Source: JACTUC01 sp964477685
GTDB taxonomy: Archaea; Thermoproteota; Methanomethylicia; Methanomethylicales; Methanomethylicaceae
Reading direction: 5' to 3'
Length of the DNA: 60,090 nt
Assembly (NCBI GenBank): GCA_964477685.1
Contig: CAYZHK010000001.1
Coordinates: forward strand, 1-60,090
Shown piece after piece: positions 24,728 to 33,056 of the stretch (positions within the stretch are counted from its first letter, which is position 1; each line of letters begins with the position of its first letter). Both the position numbers and the translations under genes were made by a program. A model generated the notes under the pieces. That model was not told the origin of the DNA and searched no databases. It was given only the letters and a program-made list of their open reading frames with translations.

Positions 24728-25279
24728 TCAGATCCTTGAGAGGAGGGCGCTCCTCTTCTCCCCATACTCTTCCTCGCTTATTATGCCGAGGTCGCGCAGC
24801 TCCTTCAGTTTCTTCAGCTCGTCGTAGGGGCTGTCGGAGGGCAGTTTGCCTCTGGAGATAGCTATCCGCTCCTCTATGAGCCTGACCACCTCGACTGCGG
24901 TCTCCTTGGGTATGGCCGCGATTGCAGGTGCGCGCTTCCCGCTCGCCTTCGTGAACTTCTCCAGGTCTGACGTCAGGCCTGGCGCAGAAATTACCACTTC
25001 GCAGGTGAAGAGCCCCTTCTCCAGATTGACCGCCATTATCTCCTCATAGGGGATGGCCAGGACATTCTCCCTCAGGCCCAGGAGCATGGGGTTCCTCAGG
25101 ATGAGTTTCTTGTTGGTTATGAATATCGTGTTTGGAGTCACCGTCGAGCCTCCGGGGGCGAGCCTGCTCTGGGTGACAACCATCAGCACATCCTCGTCGG
25201 GCTTGAGGTACTTGGCTATCTTTTTTATCTCCTCCTCCTTGGAGGCCTCCTTGCTCTCCTTGTCATCCTCAAAAAGCAT
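24728..25279 (-). CDS. bPH-like domain protein with C-terminal SHOCT motif
   Basis: The 183 residues start with a charged helix (KESKEASKEEEIKKIAKYL) and continue with a PH-like beta domain (TPNTIFITNKKLILRN, then IPYEEIMAVNLEKG). They end in a SHOCT motif, DELKKLKELRDLGIISEEEYGEKR. SHOCT segments are thought to aid oligomerisation or membrane association. There is no membrane helix. The molecular function is unknown. Confidence 0.75.
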   Translation of the reverse strand: MLFEDDKESKEASKEEEIKKIAKYLKPDEDVLMVVTQSRLAPGGSTVTPNTIFITNKKLILRNPMLLGLRENVLAIPYEEIMAVNLEKGLFTCEVVISAPGLTSDLEKFTKASGKRAPAIAAIPKETAVEVVRLIEERIAISRGKLPSDSPYDELKKLKELRDLGIISEEEYGEKRSALLSRI

Positions 25280-25357
25280 TGCCCTGCCTCTCCTGGTTCT
25301 GTCTCCGCTCCGGAATGATCAATAGCTCTGCACTGGGTGATAGCCTTGACGGTCTCC

Positions 25358-25831
25358 TCAAACCCTGCAGCTGCCGCCCATCTTTTCGGAGTATCTCTGG
25401 TGGTGCTCCTCAGCCCTCCAGAACTTTGATGCCGGGACTATCTGGGTCACAATCGGCCGCCGGTATTTCCCCGACCGCTCAAGCTCCTCCTTGGACCTTG
25501 CCGCCAGAGTGCCCTGTTCCTTGCTGTGGTAGAAAATCACGGTCCGGTACTGCGTCCCTGCATCAGGGCCCTGCATGTCCTTCACAGTAGGGTTGATATT
25601 TGCCCAAAATATCTCCAGGAGCCTTCCATAGGTAATCTTCTCGCTGTCGTAGGTGACCTCCACAACCTCGGCATGGCCGGTCCTACCGGTGCAGACCTCC
25701 CTGTACGAGGGGTTCTCCTTCGTGCCCCCCATAAACCCCACTGCCGTGCCGACCACGCCCGGCACTCTGTTGAACACCTCTTCGGAGTGCCAGAAGCATC
25801 CCATGCCGAAAGTTGCTTTTTCCAGTGCCAT
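25358..25831 (-). CDS. msrA: Peptide methionine-S-sulfoxide reductase A
   Basis: The 157 residues have the MsrA active site ATFGMGCFWHSEEVFN with the catalytic Cys at about residue 12, followed by GVVGTAVGFMGG, GHAEVVEVTYD and the PDAGTQYRTVIFYH block. It repairs S-methionine sulfoxide in proteins using thioredoxin-type reductants, fitting the other redox genes nearby. The C-terminus ends GGSCRV with a Cys that could act as resolving residue. The length is normal. Confidence 0.96.
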   Translation of the reverse strand: MALEKATFGMGCFWHSEEVFNRVPGVVGTAVGFMGGTKENPSYREVCTGRTGHAEVVEVTYDSEKITYGRLLEIFWANINPTVKDMQGPDAGTQYRTVIFYHSKEQGTLAARSKEELERSGKYRRPIVTQIVPASKFWRAEEHHQRYSEKMGGSCRV

Positions 25832-25885
25832 AGGCGACTATTCCGGCATCCCACTATTATTCTTGCCCGCAGGCACCGGCGCGCA

Positions 25886-26497
25886 TCAGGGCTCATTCAT
25901 GAAGGCCACAAACTCCTCCAGAGATCGGTCCCTGAGGGTGTAGTTGGTCCTCCTCTCCTCGCCAATGGTGGAGTAGGGCTTTTTGCCGTAGTCATGGCCC
26001 GGATAGAGGCGCGTCCCTTCCCCCAGCCCCAGCAGCTTCCCGAAGAGGCTGCCGTAGAGGGCACGGCTGTCCCCGCCCGGGAGGTCTGTCCTGCCGCATT
26101 CCCCGACAAAGAGAGTATCGCCCGTGAAGACAGCGCCATCTATCAGAATGGATATTCCGTCTGCCGTATGGCCGGGGGTGTGGATTATCCTCACCTCAAG
26201 CCCCCCCACCCTCATGGTCTCCCCATCGGCAAGATGCCTGTCCGCCACCAGCGGCGAAAGGCTGTGGACAGCCACCTCTCCTCCCAGCGCCTTCTTGACT
26301 GCCGCCAGACCCGCCGAATGGTCCGCATGGTGGTGCGTGGCGATGATTAGCCTGGCCCTGACGCCCTCCCTCCTGGCCACCGATATGACCTCCTCCGAAT
26401 TGAAGCCGGGGTCAATGACAATCCCTTGGAGGCCCTCCTCGTCCCAGGCAAGGTAAGCGAAGTTGTCCCCATGGCTCTTTATCTGCTCGACCCGCAA
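25886..26497 (-). CDS. MBL-fold metallohydrolase (glyoxalase II / persulfide dioxygenase-like)
   Basis: The protein has the metallo-beta-lactamase metal motif THHHADHSAG, the second His in HTPGHTADG, the Asp in FTGDTLFVGECGRTDLPGGD and the C-terminal LYPGHDYG His. The GECGRTDLPGGD segment is typical of the hydroxyacylglutathione hydrolase/ETHE1-like branch, which hydrolyses thioesters or oxidises persulfides. Archaea generally lack glutathione, so the true thiol substrate is open. I chose TTG 26497, which follows GTGGGGACAGGCA; TTG 26542 is the other possibility. Confidence 0.8.
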   Translation of the reverse strand: MRVEQIKSHGDNFAYLAWDEEGLQGIVIDPGFNSEEVISVARREGVRARLIIATHHHADHSAGLAAVKKALGGEVAVHSLSPLVADRHLADGETMRVGGLEVRIIHTPGHTADGISILIDGAVFTGDTLFVGECGRTDLPGGDSRALYGSLFGKLLGLGEGTRLYPGHDYGKKPYSTIGEERRTNYTLRDRSLEEFVAFMNEP

Positions 26498-26652
26498 TGC
26501 CTGTCCCCACAGCAGATGTCCGCGCCAACTCCTATTAACCAAGCGGTGCCTGAAGTGCGCCGGTAAACGCCTGCCAGTCGCCAGCCCAGGCGCCCAATCG
26601 GCACTCTTATTATGACTTCAGCTGAGGTTAAAACCGGCGATGGAGAGCTAAA

Positions 26653-29286
26653 ATGGACAAGGCTTCAGAGAAGAGGTCCCCAGTGGGCGCCGCCCTGATT
26701 GCGGTGACCACATTCGTTGTGTTGATACTATTCAGCTATTTTGCGCTGGGGATGGTTGTACTCATTTCGGCGGCCGTCGGGCTGGTGGCCTACTTCAAGC
26801 AGAGGTTCACATCCGCCCTTCTAACTGCCTTCCTGCTCATCCCTGCCATAGCCATACTCCCCCTGGAGGGGAGCGCCTCGCTCATGCCGGTGGTCGTCTT
26901 GGGGCTCTCATTTGCCGTCGTGCTCCTCCTCTCCGCCATTGACTGGTTAGGCGCCCTCCTGGGGCTCTGGCTTGGGCTCATGCTCTACTCCCCTGCCGTC
27001 GTCTTCCTGGCCCTCCCCGCCCTGGCAGTGGTCTCCGCCTTCGGCGGAATAAGGAAGTCCCTCTCTGCAGCCCTTGTCTTCGCCACCTTCGGAGCCATCA
27101 TGATGAATTCCTTGGTCCTCGGCATCCCCGTACCCGACGCCCTCTACTATTACACCGCCTTTTTCCCCAACCTCAACGACATCTCTTCCATCCCCTTTGC
27201 GTCTGCCGCCCTCTTCTACCTCTTCGGATCCGGCTGGCAGACAAGCCTGGGGACAGGCACCTCGGGGCTGGTCCTGAACAGCACCCCCATCTACTTCATA
27301 ATCGTCTCCCTCTCCACTATCCTCCTCTCCTTCTACGTCTGCAGGCTCCTCAGGGCAGTTCTCAACCAGCCATTGTCCCGGCTTGTCGCCTCAATAGTTG
27401 GGGCCTCCCTCGGCGCCTCCCTCTACGGGACGCTTTCCCTCGTGGGCATCTCCGCGGGCGCGGCCTTCCTCTCCTCCTTCTCCTACATCGCACTCGGGCC
27501 ACTCTTCCTCCCCAAGCCCAGGCTCTCAGCTCAGGGCATAGCCCAGATGCTGAGCAAGCCCGCCCTCCTGGAGGTCTCAGGAGGCAGGGCGAACGGCTCG
27601 GTGCTGGTGGAGAAGAACCCCTCCAAGGGATTCAGGAGCATGGACTACTGGGACAAGGCGAAGGGGTTGGACAGCGTCAAGGAGGACCTCTTCAGGTCCG
27701 TCGTCCTGCCCATGCACAAGCGTTCAGAGGCTGAGCGTTTCGGGGTCAAGCCTGTCAAGGGCATCCTCCTGTACGGTCCGCCGGGGACCGGAAAGACAAT
27801 GCTCCTCAGGGGGCTTGCATCGAAGCTGGCCATGACCTATGTCGAGGTCAATCCGGGCACGCTCCTCTCCAAATGGTACGGCGAGAGCGAGCAGAGGATG
27901 AGGGACGTGGTGGAGACGGCCATCGGAGACTCGCCCTCAATTCTGGCCATCGACGAGATCGACAGCATAGGCAAGGAGAGGACCTCCTATGCCCATGACG
28001 ACATCACCCCTAGGGTCCTGAACGTCCTCCTCATGGGCATGGACAGGATCTTCCTGAGCAGTGCCGAAGTCCTCATGGTGGCCACAACCAACAGGCCACA
28101 GATGCTGGACAGGGCCCTGTTGAGGTCCGGCAGGTTTGACAAGATAATATATGTGGGCCCGCCTGACGCGGCAGCGAGGGAGGAAATCTTCAGGCTTTAC
28201 CTGGGGGCAAGGGGGGACGTCGTCTCGGACAGCATCGACTATGCCCGGTTGGCCTCGCTCTCCGAGAGGTTCACCGGGGCCGACATCGAGGCCCTGGTCA
28301 ATTCGGTGATGTCAAGCGCTTTCTACAACAAGGTGCTCGAAAACAAGGAGCAGAAGATTACCCCGGAGGTGCTAGAGGCGGCCATCAGGGCAACGCGCCC
28401 CTCTCTGGACACCTCCATGATTGAGGAGTATGAGAAATTCCGGGTCTCCTACCAGCGCGACAAGAAGGTGGTGAAGGGCTGGGAATCTGGCATCTCCGAC
28501 ATAGGATTCGACGACATAGGCGATCTGGACGAGATCAAGGCCTCGTTGAAGGAGTCTTTCCAGCTGCCGCTGGAGAAGCCAGACCTCCTTAAGCGCTTGG
28601 GCGTCCAACCGGTCAAAGGGATCCTGCTCTATGGTCCGCCTGGCAACGGAAAGACCCTTCTGGCGAAGGCAGTGGCCAACGAGGTCTCCGCCAACTTCTT
28701 CACCCTCAGCGGGGCGGACATGATCAAGAGGGGCTCCTCCCAGGCTGCAACCATGATCAAGGAACTATTCAACCTGGCAAAGGACAATGCCCCTGCAATT
28801 GTCTTCATAGATGAACTGGACCAGCTTGCCCCTGACAGGAGCAGCCCGGTCGGCGTGGACTTCATTCCGGTGACCACCCAGCTGCTTGGGGAGTTGGATG
28901 GCATCAAGGAGCTGAACGGAGTCATGATGCTCGCGGCCACCAACAGGCCTGAGAGCGTGGAGCAGGCCCTTCTGAGGCCTGGAAGGCTGGAGAAGCACCT
29001 CTACGTCCCCGCACCAGACGAGGAGGGAAGGAGGAAGATCTTCGAGGTATGCCTGAGGGGCACCAATTCCAAGGATGTCTCGGTGGAGACGCTGGCAAAG
29101 CTCACGACTGGATTCTCAGGGGCGGAAATCTGCGAGACCGTGAACAACGCAAAGAAGGTTGTCCTTGCAGAGGCGGCGGGTGGTTCGAGCAGGGACTGGC
29201 TCACCATGGACGATTTCAGCCAAGCGTTAGAGAGAAAAAGGAAGGAGACTATCAACCCCAGCCTCATATCCCGCAGCGAGTTCTGA
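26653..29286 (+). CDS. Membrane-anchored tandem AAA ATPase (Cdc48-like)
   Basis: The first 290 residues of this 877-residue protein are strongly hydrophobic, with roughly 8-10 membrane helices. Two AAA modules follow. The first has Walker A YGPPGTGKT near residue 373 and Walker B ILAIDEID near 432; the second has YGPPGNGKT near 659 and IVFIDELD near 715. Arg-finger-type segments ATTNRPQMLDRALLRSGRFD and AATNRPESVEQALLRPGRLE are present. The ATPase part resembles Cdc48/VCP, but there is no Cdc48 N-domain and no FtsH-type HExxH protease. It probably unfolds or extracts proteins at the membrane. Both ATP sites look intact. Confidence 0.88.
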   Translation: MDKASEKRSPVGAALIAVTTFVVLILFSYFALGMVVLISAAVGLVAYFKQRFTSALLTAFLLIPAIAILPLEGSASLMPVVVLGLSFAVVLLLSAIDWLGALLGLWLGLMLYSPAVVFLALPALAVVSAFGGIRKSLSAALVFATFGAIMMNSLVLGIPVPDALYYYTAFFPNLNDISSIPFASAALFYLFGSGWQTSLGTGTSGLVLNSTPIYFIIVSLSTILLSFYVCRLLRAVLNQPLSRLVASIVGASLGASLYGTLSLVGISAGAAFLSSFSYIALGPLFLPKPRLSAQGIAQMLSKPALLEVSGGRANGSVLVEKNPSKGFRSMDYWDKAKGLDSVKEDLFRSVVLPMHKRSEAERFGVKPVKGILLYGPPGTGKTMLLRGLASKLAMTYVEVNPGTLLSKWYGESEQRMRDVVETAIGDSPSILAIDEIDSIGKERTSYAHDDITPRVLNVLLMGMDRIFLSSAEVLMVATTNRPQMLDRALLRSGRFDKIIYVGPPDAAAREEIFRLYLGARGDVVSDSIDYARLASLSERFTGADIEALVNSVMSSAFYNKVLENKEQKITPEVLEAAIRATRPSLDTSMIEEYEKFRVSYQRDKKVVKGWESGISDIGFDDIGDLDEIKASLKESFQLPLEKPDLLKRLGVQPVKGILLYGPPGNGKTLLAKAVANEVSANFFTLSGADMIKRGSSQAATMIKELFNLAKDNAPAIVFIDELDQLAPDRSSPVGVDFIPVTTQLLGELDGIKELNGVMMLAATNRPESVEQALLRPGRLEKHLYVPAPDEEGRRKIFEVCLRGTNSKDVSVETLAKLTTGFSGAEICETVNNAKKVVLAEAAGGSSRDWLTMDDFSQALERKRKETINPSLISRSEF

Positions 29287-29304
29287 GGGGGCAAGGACGG
29301 GGCT

Positions 29305-29628
29305 TCAGGTAAGCTTCTTGCCGCACTTCCTGCAGAAGCTTGAATCCTTCGGGTTCTCTTCCTGGCAGTGGGAGCAGATTATCGGGCTCCCCTTCAGGGT
29401 GCTTCTGATGTTCTGGCGGGTATCCTTGTATGCCCTGTCCAGCTCCTTCCCTGCCTGGGTGAAGGCCTTGTCGATCTCCTCTCCAGCCTTGACGAAGGCC
29501 ACCCTGACGTCCTCTATGGCTGGATAGGTTTTTCCTGCCACTTCGCCCGCCGGCGTCCTGTGGCCGCAGTTGCTGCAGAAGAATGCCCCCTCCAGCAGCT
29601 CCTTCCCGCATCTTGAACAATAGGTCAT
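29305..29628 (-). CDS. Small protein with two zinc ribbons and a helical linker
   Basis: The 107 residues have an N-terminal zinc ribbon (YCSRCGKELLEGAFFCSNCG), a helical middle (EEIDKAFTQAGKELDRAYKD) likely to form a coiled coil, and a C-terminal ribbon (ICSHCQEENPKDSSFCRKCG). Such proteins are common in archaea, often as adaptors; the partner is unknown. It is convergent with the AAA ATPase gene, whose stop is 18 bases away. Confidence 0.8.
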   Translation of the reverse strand: MTYCSRCGKELLEGAFFCSNCGHRTPAGEVAGKTYPAIEDVRVAFVKAGEEIDKAFTQAGKELDRAYKDTRQNIRSTLKGSPIICSHCQEENPKDSSFCRKCGKKLT

Positions 29629-29692
29629 TTCGATCCGCTCTCCTTGATCTACACTCTGTTTTTCAATTTAAAGTTGACTTTACCTCAGGGAG

Positions 29693-29703
29693 CTTTATTT
29701 ATG
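29693..29703 (+). promoter_or_regulatory. TATA box of GNAT gene
   Basis: CTTTATTTATG lies 44-54 bases before the ATG at 29747, giving a leader of roughly 20 bases. Confidence 0.45.
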
Positions 29704-29746
29704 CCCCCTCCCAAGTTGTATTTGCCATCCGGCTGGGGGGACTTGG

Positions 29747-30352
29747 ATGTTCGAATTTGGCAACGTTAGGTTCAGGCCCATCGAGAAGGCAGACTTGGCG
29801 CTCCTTCACGAATGGGAGAACGACTCGGAACTGATGATGCTTTCCAGGAGCCGCCCGATGAACTTTGCCAGCAATGCACAGCTCGAAAGGCAATACGACG
29901 AATGGTCGAGGGACGACAATACGCTCCGCTTCCTGCTCGAAACCATGGCTCCCAAGGAGCCAGTGGGCGTTGCCCGCGTTGAAAAGCAGGATCAAGGGAA
30001 CGTGAGGTCTGCCGATATCGGGACCTACATCGGCAACAAGGAGTTCTGGGGAAGGGGGCTCGGCAAACAGGTAACGGTCGCCCTCTTGGAATTAGTCTTC
30101 ATTCAGCTCAACCTCGAGCGCTGCGAGGCATGGAGTGTGGAGTACAATAGCCGCGCCCACACCGTGCTGGAGGGCTGCGGCTTCAAGAAGGGAGGTGCCC
30201 TGAGGCAGGCCGTCTACGTGAATGGGAGGAAATGGGACCTATTCCACTTTGACCTCCTCCGGGAGGAATACATGGCGGCTCGCGTGGCCCTAGTGAAGGA
30301 GGCCCTCGGTGTGAAGGTCACCGAGTACATGGAGCGGCTCCAATCCCTCTGA
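29747..30352 (+). CDS. GNAT acetyltransferase (RimJ/RimL-like)
   Basis: The 201-residue protein has the GNAT fold: VRFRPIEKADLALLHEWEND at the N-terminus, the beta4 strand SADIGTYIG, the acetyl-CoA loop FWGRGLGKQVTVALL, and the C-terminal NSRAHTVLEGCGFKKGG. The arrangement fits the RimJ/RimL (Acetyltransf_3) branch, which acetylates protein N-termini or small molecules. It stands alone with its own promoter. The substrate is not predictable. Confidence 0.88.
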   Translation: MFEFGNVRFRPIEKADLALLHEWENDSELMMLSRSRPMNFASNAQLERQYDEWSRDDNTLRFLLETMAPKEPVGVARVEKQDQGNVRSADIGTYIGNKEFWGRGLGKQVTVALLELVFIQLNLERCEAWSVEYNSRAHTVLEGCGFKKGGALRQAVYVNGRKWDLFHFDLLREEYMAARVALVKEALGVKVTEYMERLQSL

Positions 30353-30409
30353 GCAGCCGCAGGCGTCAATCTTATTACCCCTTTTCGCTAACCCTTCAAG
30401 CTAGTGCCT

Positions 30410-30709
30410 ATGGTGATATCCTTGAAGATCAAGCTGTACACACAGGAGGGCTGCGTCAACTGCGCAAGGGTCAAGGCCATCCTCCGGAGGATGCTGCCCG
30501 AATTCAACCTCGCCTATTCCGCCACCGTCTCCGAGCTTGATATCAGTGACTCTGAGGTGCTTGCAGAGCTCATGATGATGGATGCAAGCTCCGTACCCGT
30601 GATCGTTCTGGGGTCCTCCTCCCTGATCGGCCCTCCGGTCCTCGACCAGACGCGCCTGAGAGGCCTGATCGGGACCAACCTCGAGGCGCTGAAGCAGGAA
30701 ACGGTCTGA
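30410..30709 (+). CDS. Glutaredoxin/thioredoxin-like protein with CVNC motif
   Basis: A 99-residue thioredoxin-fold protein with LYTQEGCVNCARVKAILRRM (CxxC redox site) at the N-terminus and the cis-Pro segment DASSVPVIVLGSSS. It is probably a small thiol-disulfide oxidoreductase. ATG 30410 is preferred over GTG 30404. A TATA-like TCTTATTA near 30369 puts the transcript start close to the ATG. Confidence 0.8.
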   Translation: MVISLKIKLYTQEGCVNCARVKAILRRMLPEFNLAYSATVSELDISDSEVLAELMMMDASSVPVIVLGSSSLIGPPVLDQTRLRGLIGTNLEALKQETV

Positions 30710-30773
30710 TGCTGCCCATACGTGGCAGACCGAAAAGGTTAATTTGCTAACCTACGATTCCATTTTCTGAGTT

Positions 30774-30851
30774 GGGCCGATCGTCTAGCCTGGTTAGGAT
30801 ACCGCCCTGACACGGCGGTGGTCCCCGGTTCGAATCCGGGTCGGCCCACCA
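30774..30851 (+). tRNA. tRNA-Val (GAC), CCA encoded
   Basis: The acceptor GGGCCGA pairs with TCGGCCC. The D arm is GTCT...GGAT, the anticodon stem CCGCC/GGCGG carries loop CTGACAC (anticodon GAC), and the T arm is CCCGG-TTCGAAT-CCGGG. The discriminator is A and CCA is encoded at 30849-30851. There is no intron. A weak AT-rich box lies at 30736-30747. Confidence 0.96.
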
Positions 30852-30865
30852 CCCGCTACCTTTCC

Positions 30866-30874
30866 ATTAATATA
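30866..30874 (+). promoter_or_regulatory. TATA box of methyltransferase gene
   Basis: ATTAATATA lies about 40 bases before the TTG start at 30913 and just after tRNA-Val. Confidence 0.45.
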
Positions 30875-30912
30875 CCCTTGGTACAGATTATAGTAATATC
30901 AGGTGGCCATGC

Positions 30913-31650
30913 TTGTCCTCACCCCATGACCAGTGGGCCCAAGTCTACGACATGATCTACGGCAACTACCGCGACGATGTCGACTTCTATCTTGGCGAAG
31001 CCAAGAAGGCAAAGGGCAAGATCCTCGAAGTTGCCTGCGGAACCGGCAGGATCTACCTGGAGCTCCTGAAGGAAGGTCTAGACGCGGTGGGGATAGACAT
31101 ATCCGAGGAGATGATCGCCGCCCTCAGGGGGAAGGCGGCAGAAATGGGGCTCAAGCCCAGAGTCCATGTTGCCGATATGCGGAACTTCAGTCTAGAGGAG
31201 AAGTTCAGCCTGATAATCGTCCCCTTCAGATCATTCCTCTACAACCTCACGACCGAAGACCAGCTGAAGACGCTGGCAAACTTCAGGGGACACCTCGCCC
31301 CAGGCGGCAGGCTGGTCCTGAACTTCTTCTACCCGGACATCGAGAGGATGATGAGCTTCGGGAAGGAATCTGAGGACCTCGTGGTCATGGAGAACGGGAG
31401 GTTCCTCTTGAGGGAGAAGTCCTTCTTCGTGGACGAGGTGAACCAGACTATAGAGACGGTGGCAGCCCTCTTCAAAGACAACGAGCTGTTCTGGAAGGGA
31501 TCCTACCGGCTGGCCTTCATCTATAAGAGGGAGTTCGAGCTCCTCCTGAGGCTGGTCGGCTTCGGAAAGAGCTCGGTCTTTGGCGGCTTCGACAGGAGGC
31601 CCCTCTCCTCCTACAAGCAGGAGATGGTCTGGATCGTGGAGAGGGGCTAG
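30913..31650 (+). CDS. Class I SAM-dependent methyltransferase
   Basis: The 245 residues contain motif I ILEVACGTGRIYLELL, motif II VGIDISEEMIAAL, and later HVADMRNF and the post-motif LAPGGRLVLNFF, a normal class I Rossmann methyltransferase. The C-terminal half (FVDEVNQTIETVAALF) resembles small-molecule methyltransferases. The substrate is unknown. The TTG start at 30913 follows AGGTGG at 6 bases. Confidence 0.88.
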   Translation: MSSPHDQWAQVYDMIYGNYRDDVDFYLGEAKKAKGKILEVACGTGRIYLELLKEGLDAVGIDISEEMIAALRGKAAEMGLKPRVHVADMRNFSLEEKFSLIIVPFRSFLYNLTTEDQLKTLANFRGHLAPGGRLVLNFFYPDIERMMSFGKESEDLVVMENGRFLLREKSFFVDEVNQTIETVAALFKDNELFWKGSYRLAFIYKREFELLLRLVGFGKSSVFGGFDRRPLSSYKQEMVWIVERG

Positions 31651-31667
31651 ACAGAAGAGGAGGTAAA

Positions 31668-32924
31668 TCAGAGGTCTATGAACCTGTAGGCCTCGTCGTC
31701 ACTCTCGAAGGAGAATTTGACCTTCCGGAAGGAGACCATGAGTTTCTTCACATCCTCCCTCACCGATGCAGGGTCCTCCCTATCGACAACGACTCTCTTG
31801 ATTAATTGGGCCACCCTGTTCATGTCGTCTTCAGCCATTCCCAGCCTGGTCACCTCCTGCGTCCCCAGCCTCACACCCGAGCAGTCCTCCTCGGTCTTGT
31901 CGTAGGGGAGAGGCGTCTTCGTTGATATTATGAATGCGTCCTCGAGCCTCTTAGCCGTCGCGTCACCATTGTTGTTCGTTCCCTTGAAGATCACCTGGTG
32001 GGACTTGGTGAAGCCAAGGTCAGAGCCCAGGACATCGAGCCCCATGCCGTGGAGCTGCTCTGCAAGACGCTGGGAATTCTTCACCACCTGCCCGGCATAC
32101 CCCTTCCCAAAGGCCAGGAACTCTGCCAAGGCAATGGAGAGCCCCGCAACCCTGTGGACGTGGTGGTTGTTTACCAGCTGCCAGGCAGCGTTGTCTATGG
32201 CTTTTGCATGCCTATTCTTGCAGAGTATTATCCCGCCCTGCGGGCCGAAGAAGGTCTTGTGGGTGCTCCCTGTCATCGCCTCGGCACCCTCCCTCAAGGG
32301 GTCCTGGAACTTGCCGCCGCCGATGAGCCCCAGCACGTGGGCAGCGTCATAGGCCACCATGGCCCCGACCTCATCGGCTATCCTCTTGACCTCCCCTATG
32401 GGGTGGGGGAAGAGCATCTCGCTTGCCCCAAGCAGTATAAGCTTGGGCTTGACCCTGACAATCAGCTTCCGGGCTTCCTCCACGTCAATGTTCATCTCCT
32501 CCATCGAGAACGGCAGCGGCACCAGGCTGACCCCGTGGATCTTCGAGGTTTCCCGGAAGCTCGCGTGCCCGCCATCAATGACGCTGAGGGCGGTTACCAC
32601 ATCCCCCGGCTCGGTCAAAGCATTGAAGAGCACTAGATTGGACATGGTGCCCGATATGGGCACGTAGTTGACATGCTCGGCCTGAAAAACCCTCTTGGCC
32701 AGGTCAGTGGTCACACCCTCCAGCTCGTCAACATATTTTGTGCCCGTGTAGAACCTGTTGTGGAGGAACCCGATGGCATAGCGGTTTCCTAGGTCGGAGA
32801 TGAGCATCTCCTTAACGGCCTTGCTCACAACATTCTCGCTTGCTATGAGGTTGATGCAGGAGCCCCTCCAATCGGTATGCTCCTTCACAATAGTGCGGAT
32901 GACATCAATCGATTTGGTACTCAA
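31668..32924 (-). CDS. glyA: Serine hydroxymethyltransferase
   Basis: The 418-residue protein has CINLIASENVVS, NRYAIGFLHNRFYTGTKYVDELE, and the pyridoxal-phosphate lysine in TGSTHKTFFGPQGG. The sequence follows the archaeal type, which tends to use tetrahydromethanopterin-type pterins instead of folate. It interconverts serine and glycine and feeds C1 units. The start is TTG 32924, preceded by AGGTG 7 bases upstream. A minus-strand ATAATTAAAG box lies at about 32943-32952. Confidence 0.96.
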   Translation of the reverse strand: MSTKSIDVIRTIVKEHTDWRGSCINLIASENVVSKAVKEMLISDLGNRYAIGFLHNRFYTGTKYVDELEGVTTDLAKRVFQAEHVNYVPISGTMSNLVLFNALTEPGDVVTALSVIDGGHASFRETSKIHGVSLVPLPFSMEEMNIDVEEARKLIVRVKPKLILLGASEMLFPHPIGEVKRIADEVGAMVAYDAAHVLGLIGGGKFQDPLREGAEAMTGSTHKTFFGPQGGIILCKNRHAKAIDNAAWQLVNNHHVHRVAGLSIALAEFLAFGKGYAGQVVKNSQRLAEQLHGMGLDVLGSDLGFTKSHQVIFKGTNNNGDATAKRLEDAFIISTKTPLPYDKTEEDCSGVRLGTQEVTRLGMAEDDMNRVAQLIKRVVVDREDPASVREDVKKLMVSFRKVKFSFESDDEAYRFIDL

Positions 32925-33056
32925 ACTCGAACACCTTGGACTTTAATTATGGAGCTGGGACCAATTATTTAACTTTAACCAGCCTGGCACATGGATCAGC
33001 GGTGGTCGGCAGGCCCGATGGGGGCTGCCACAGGGTCATTCTGGCGGTTGAGATCC

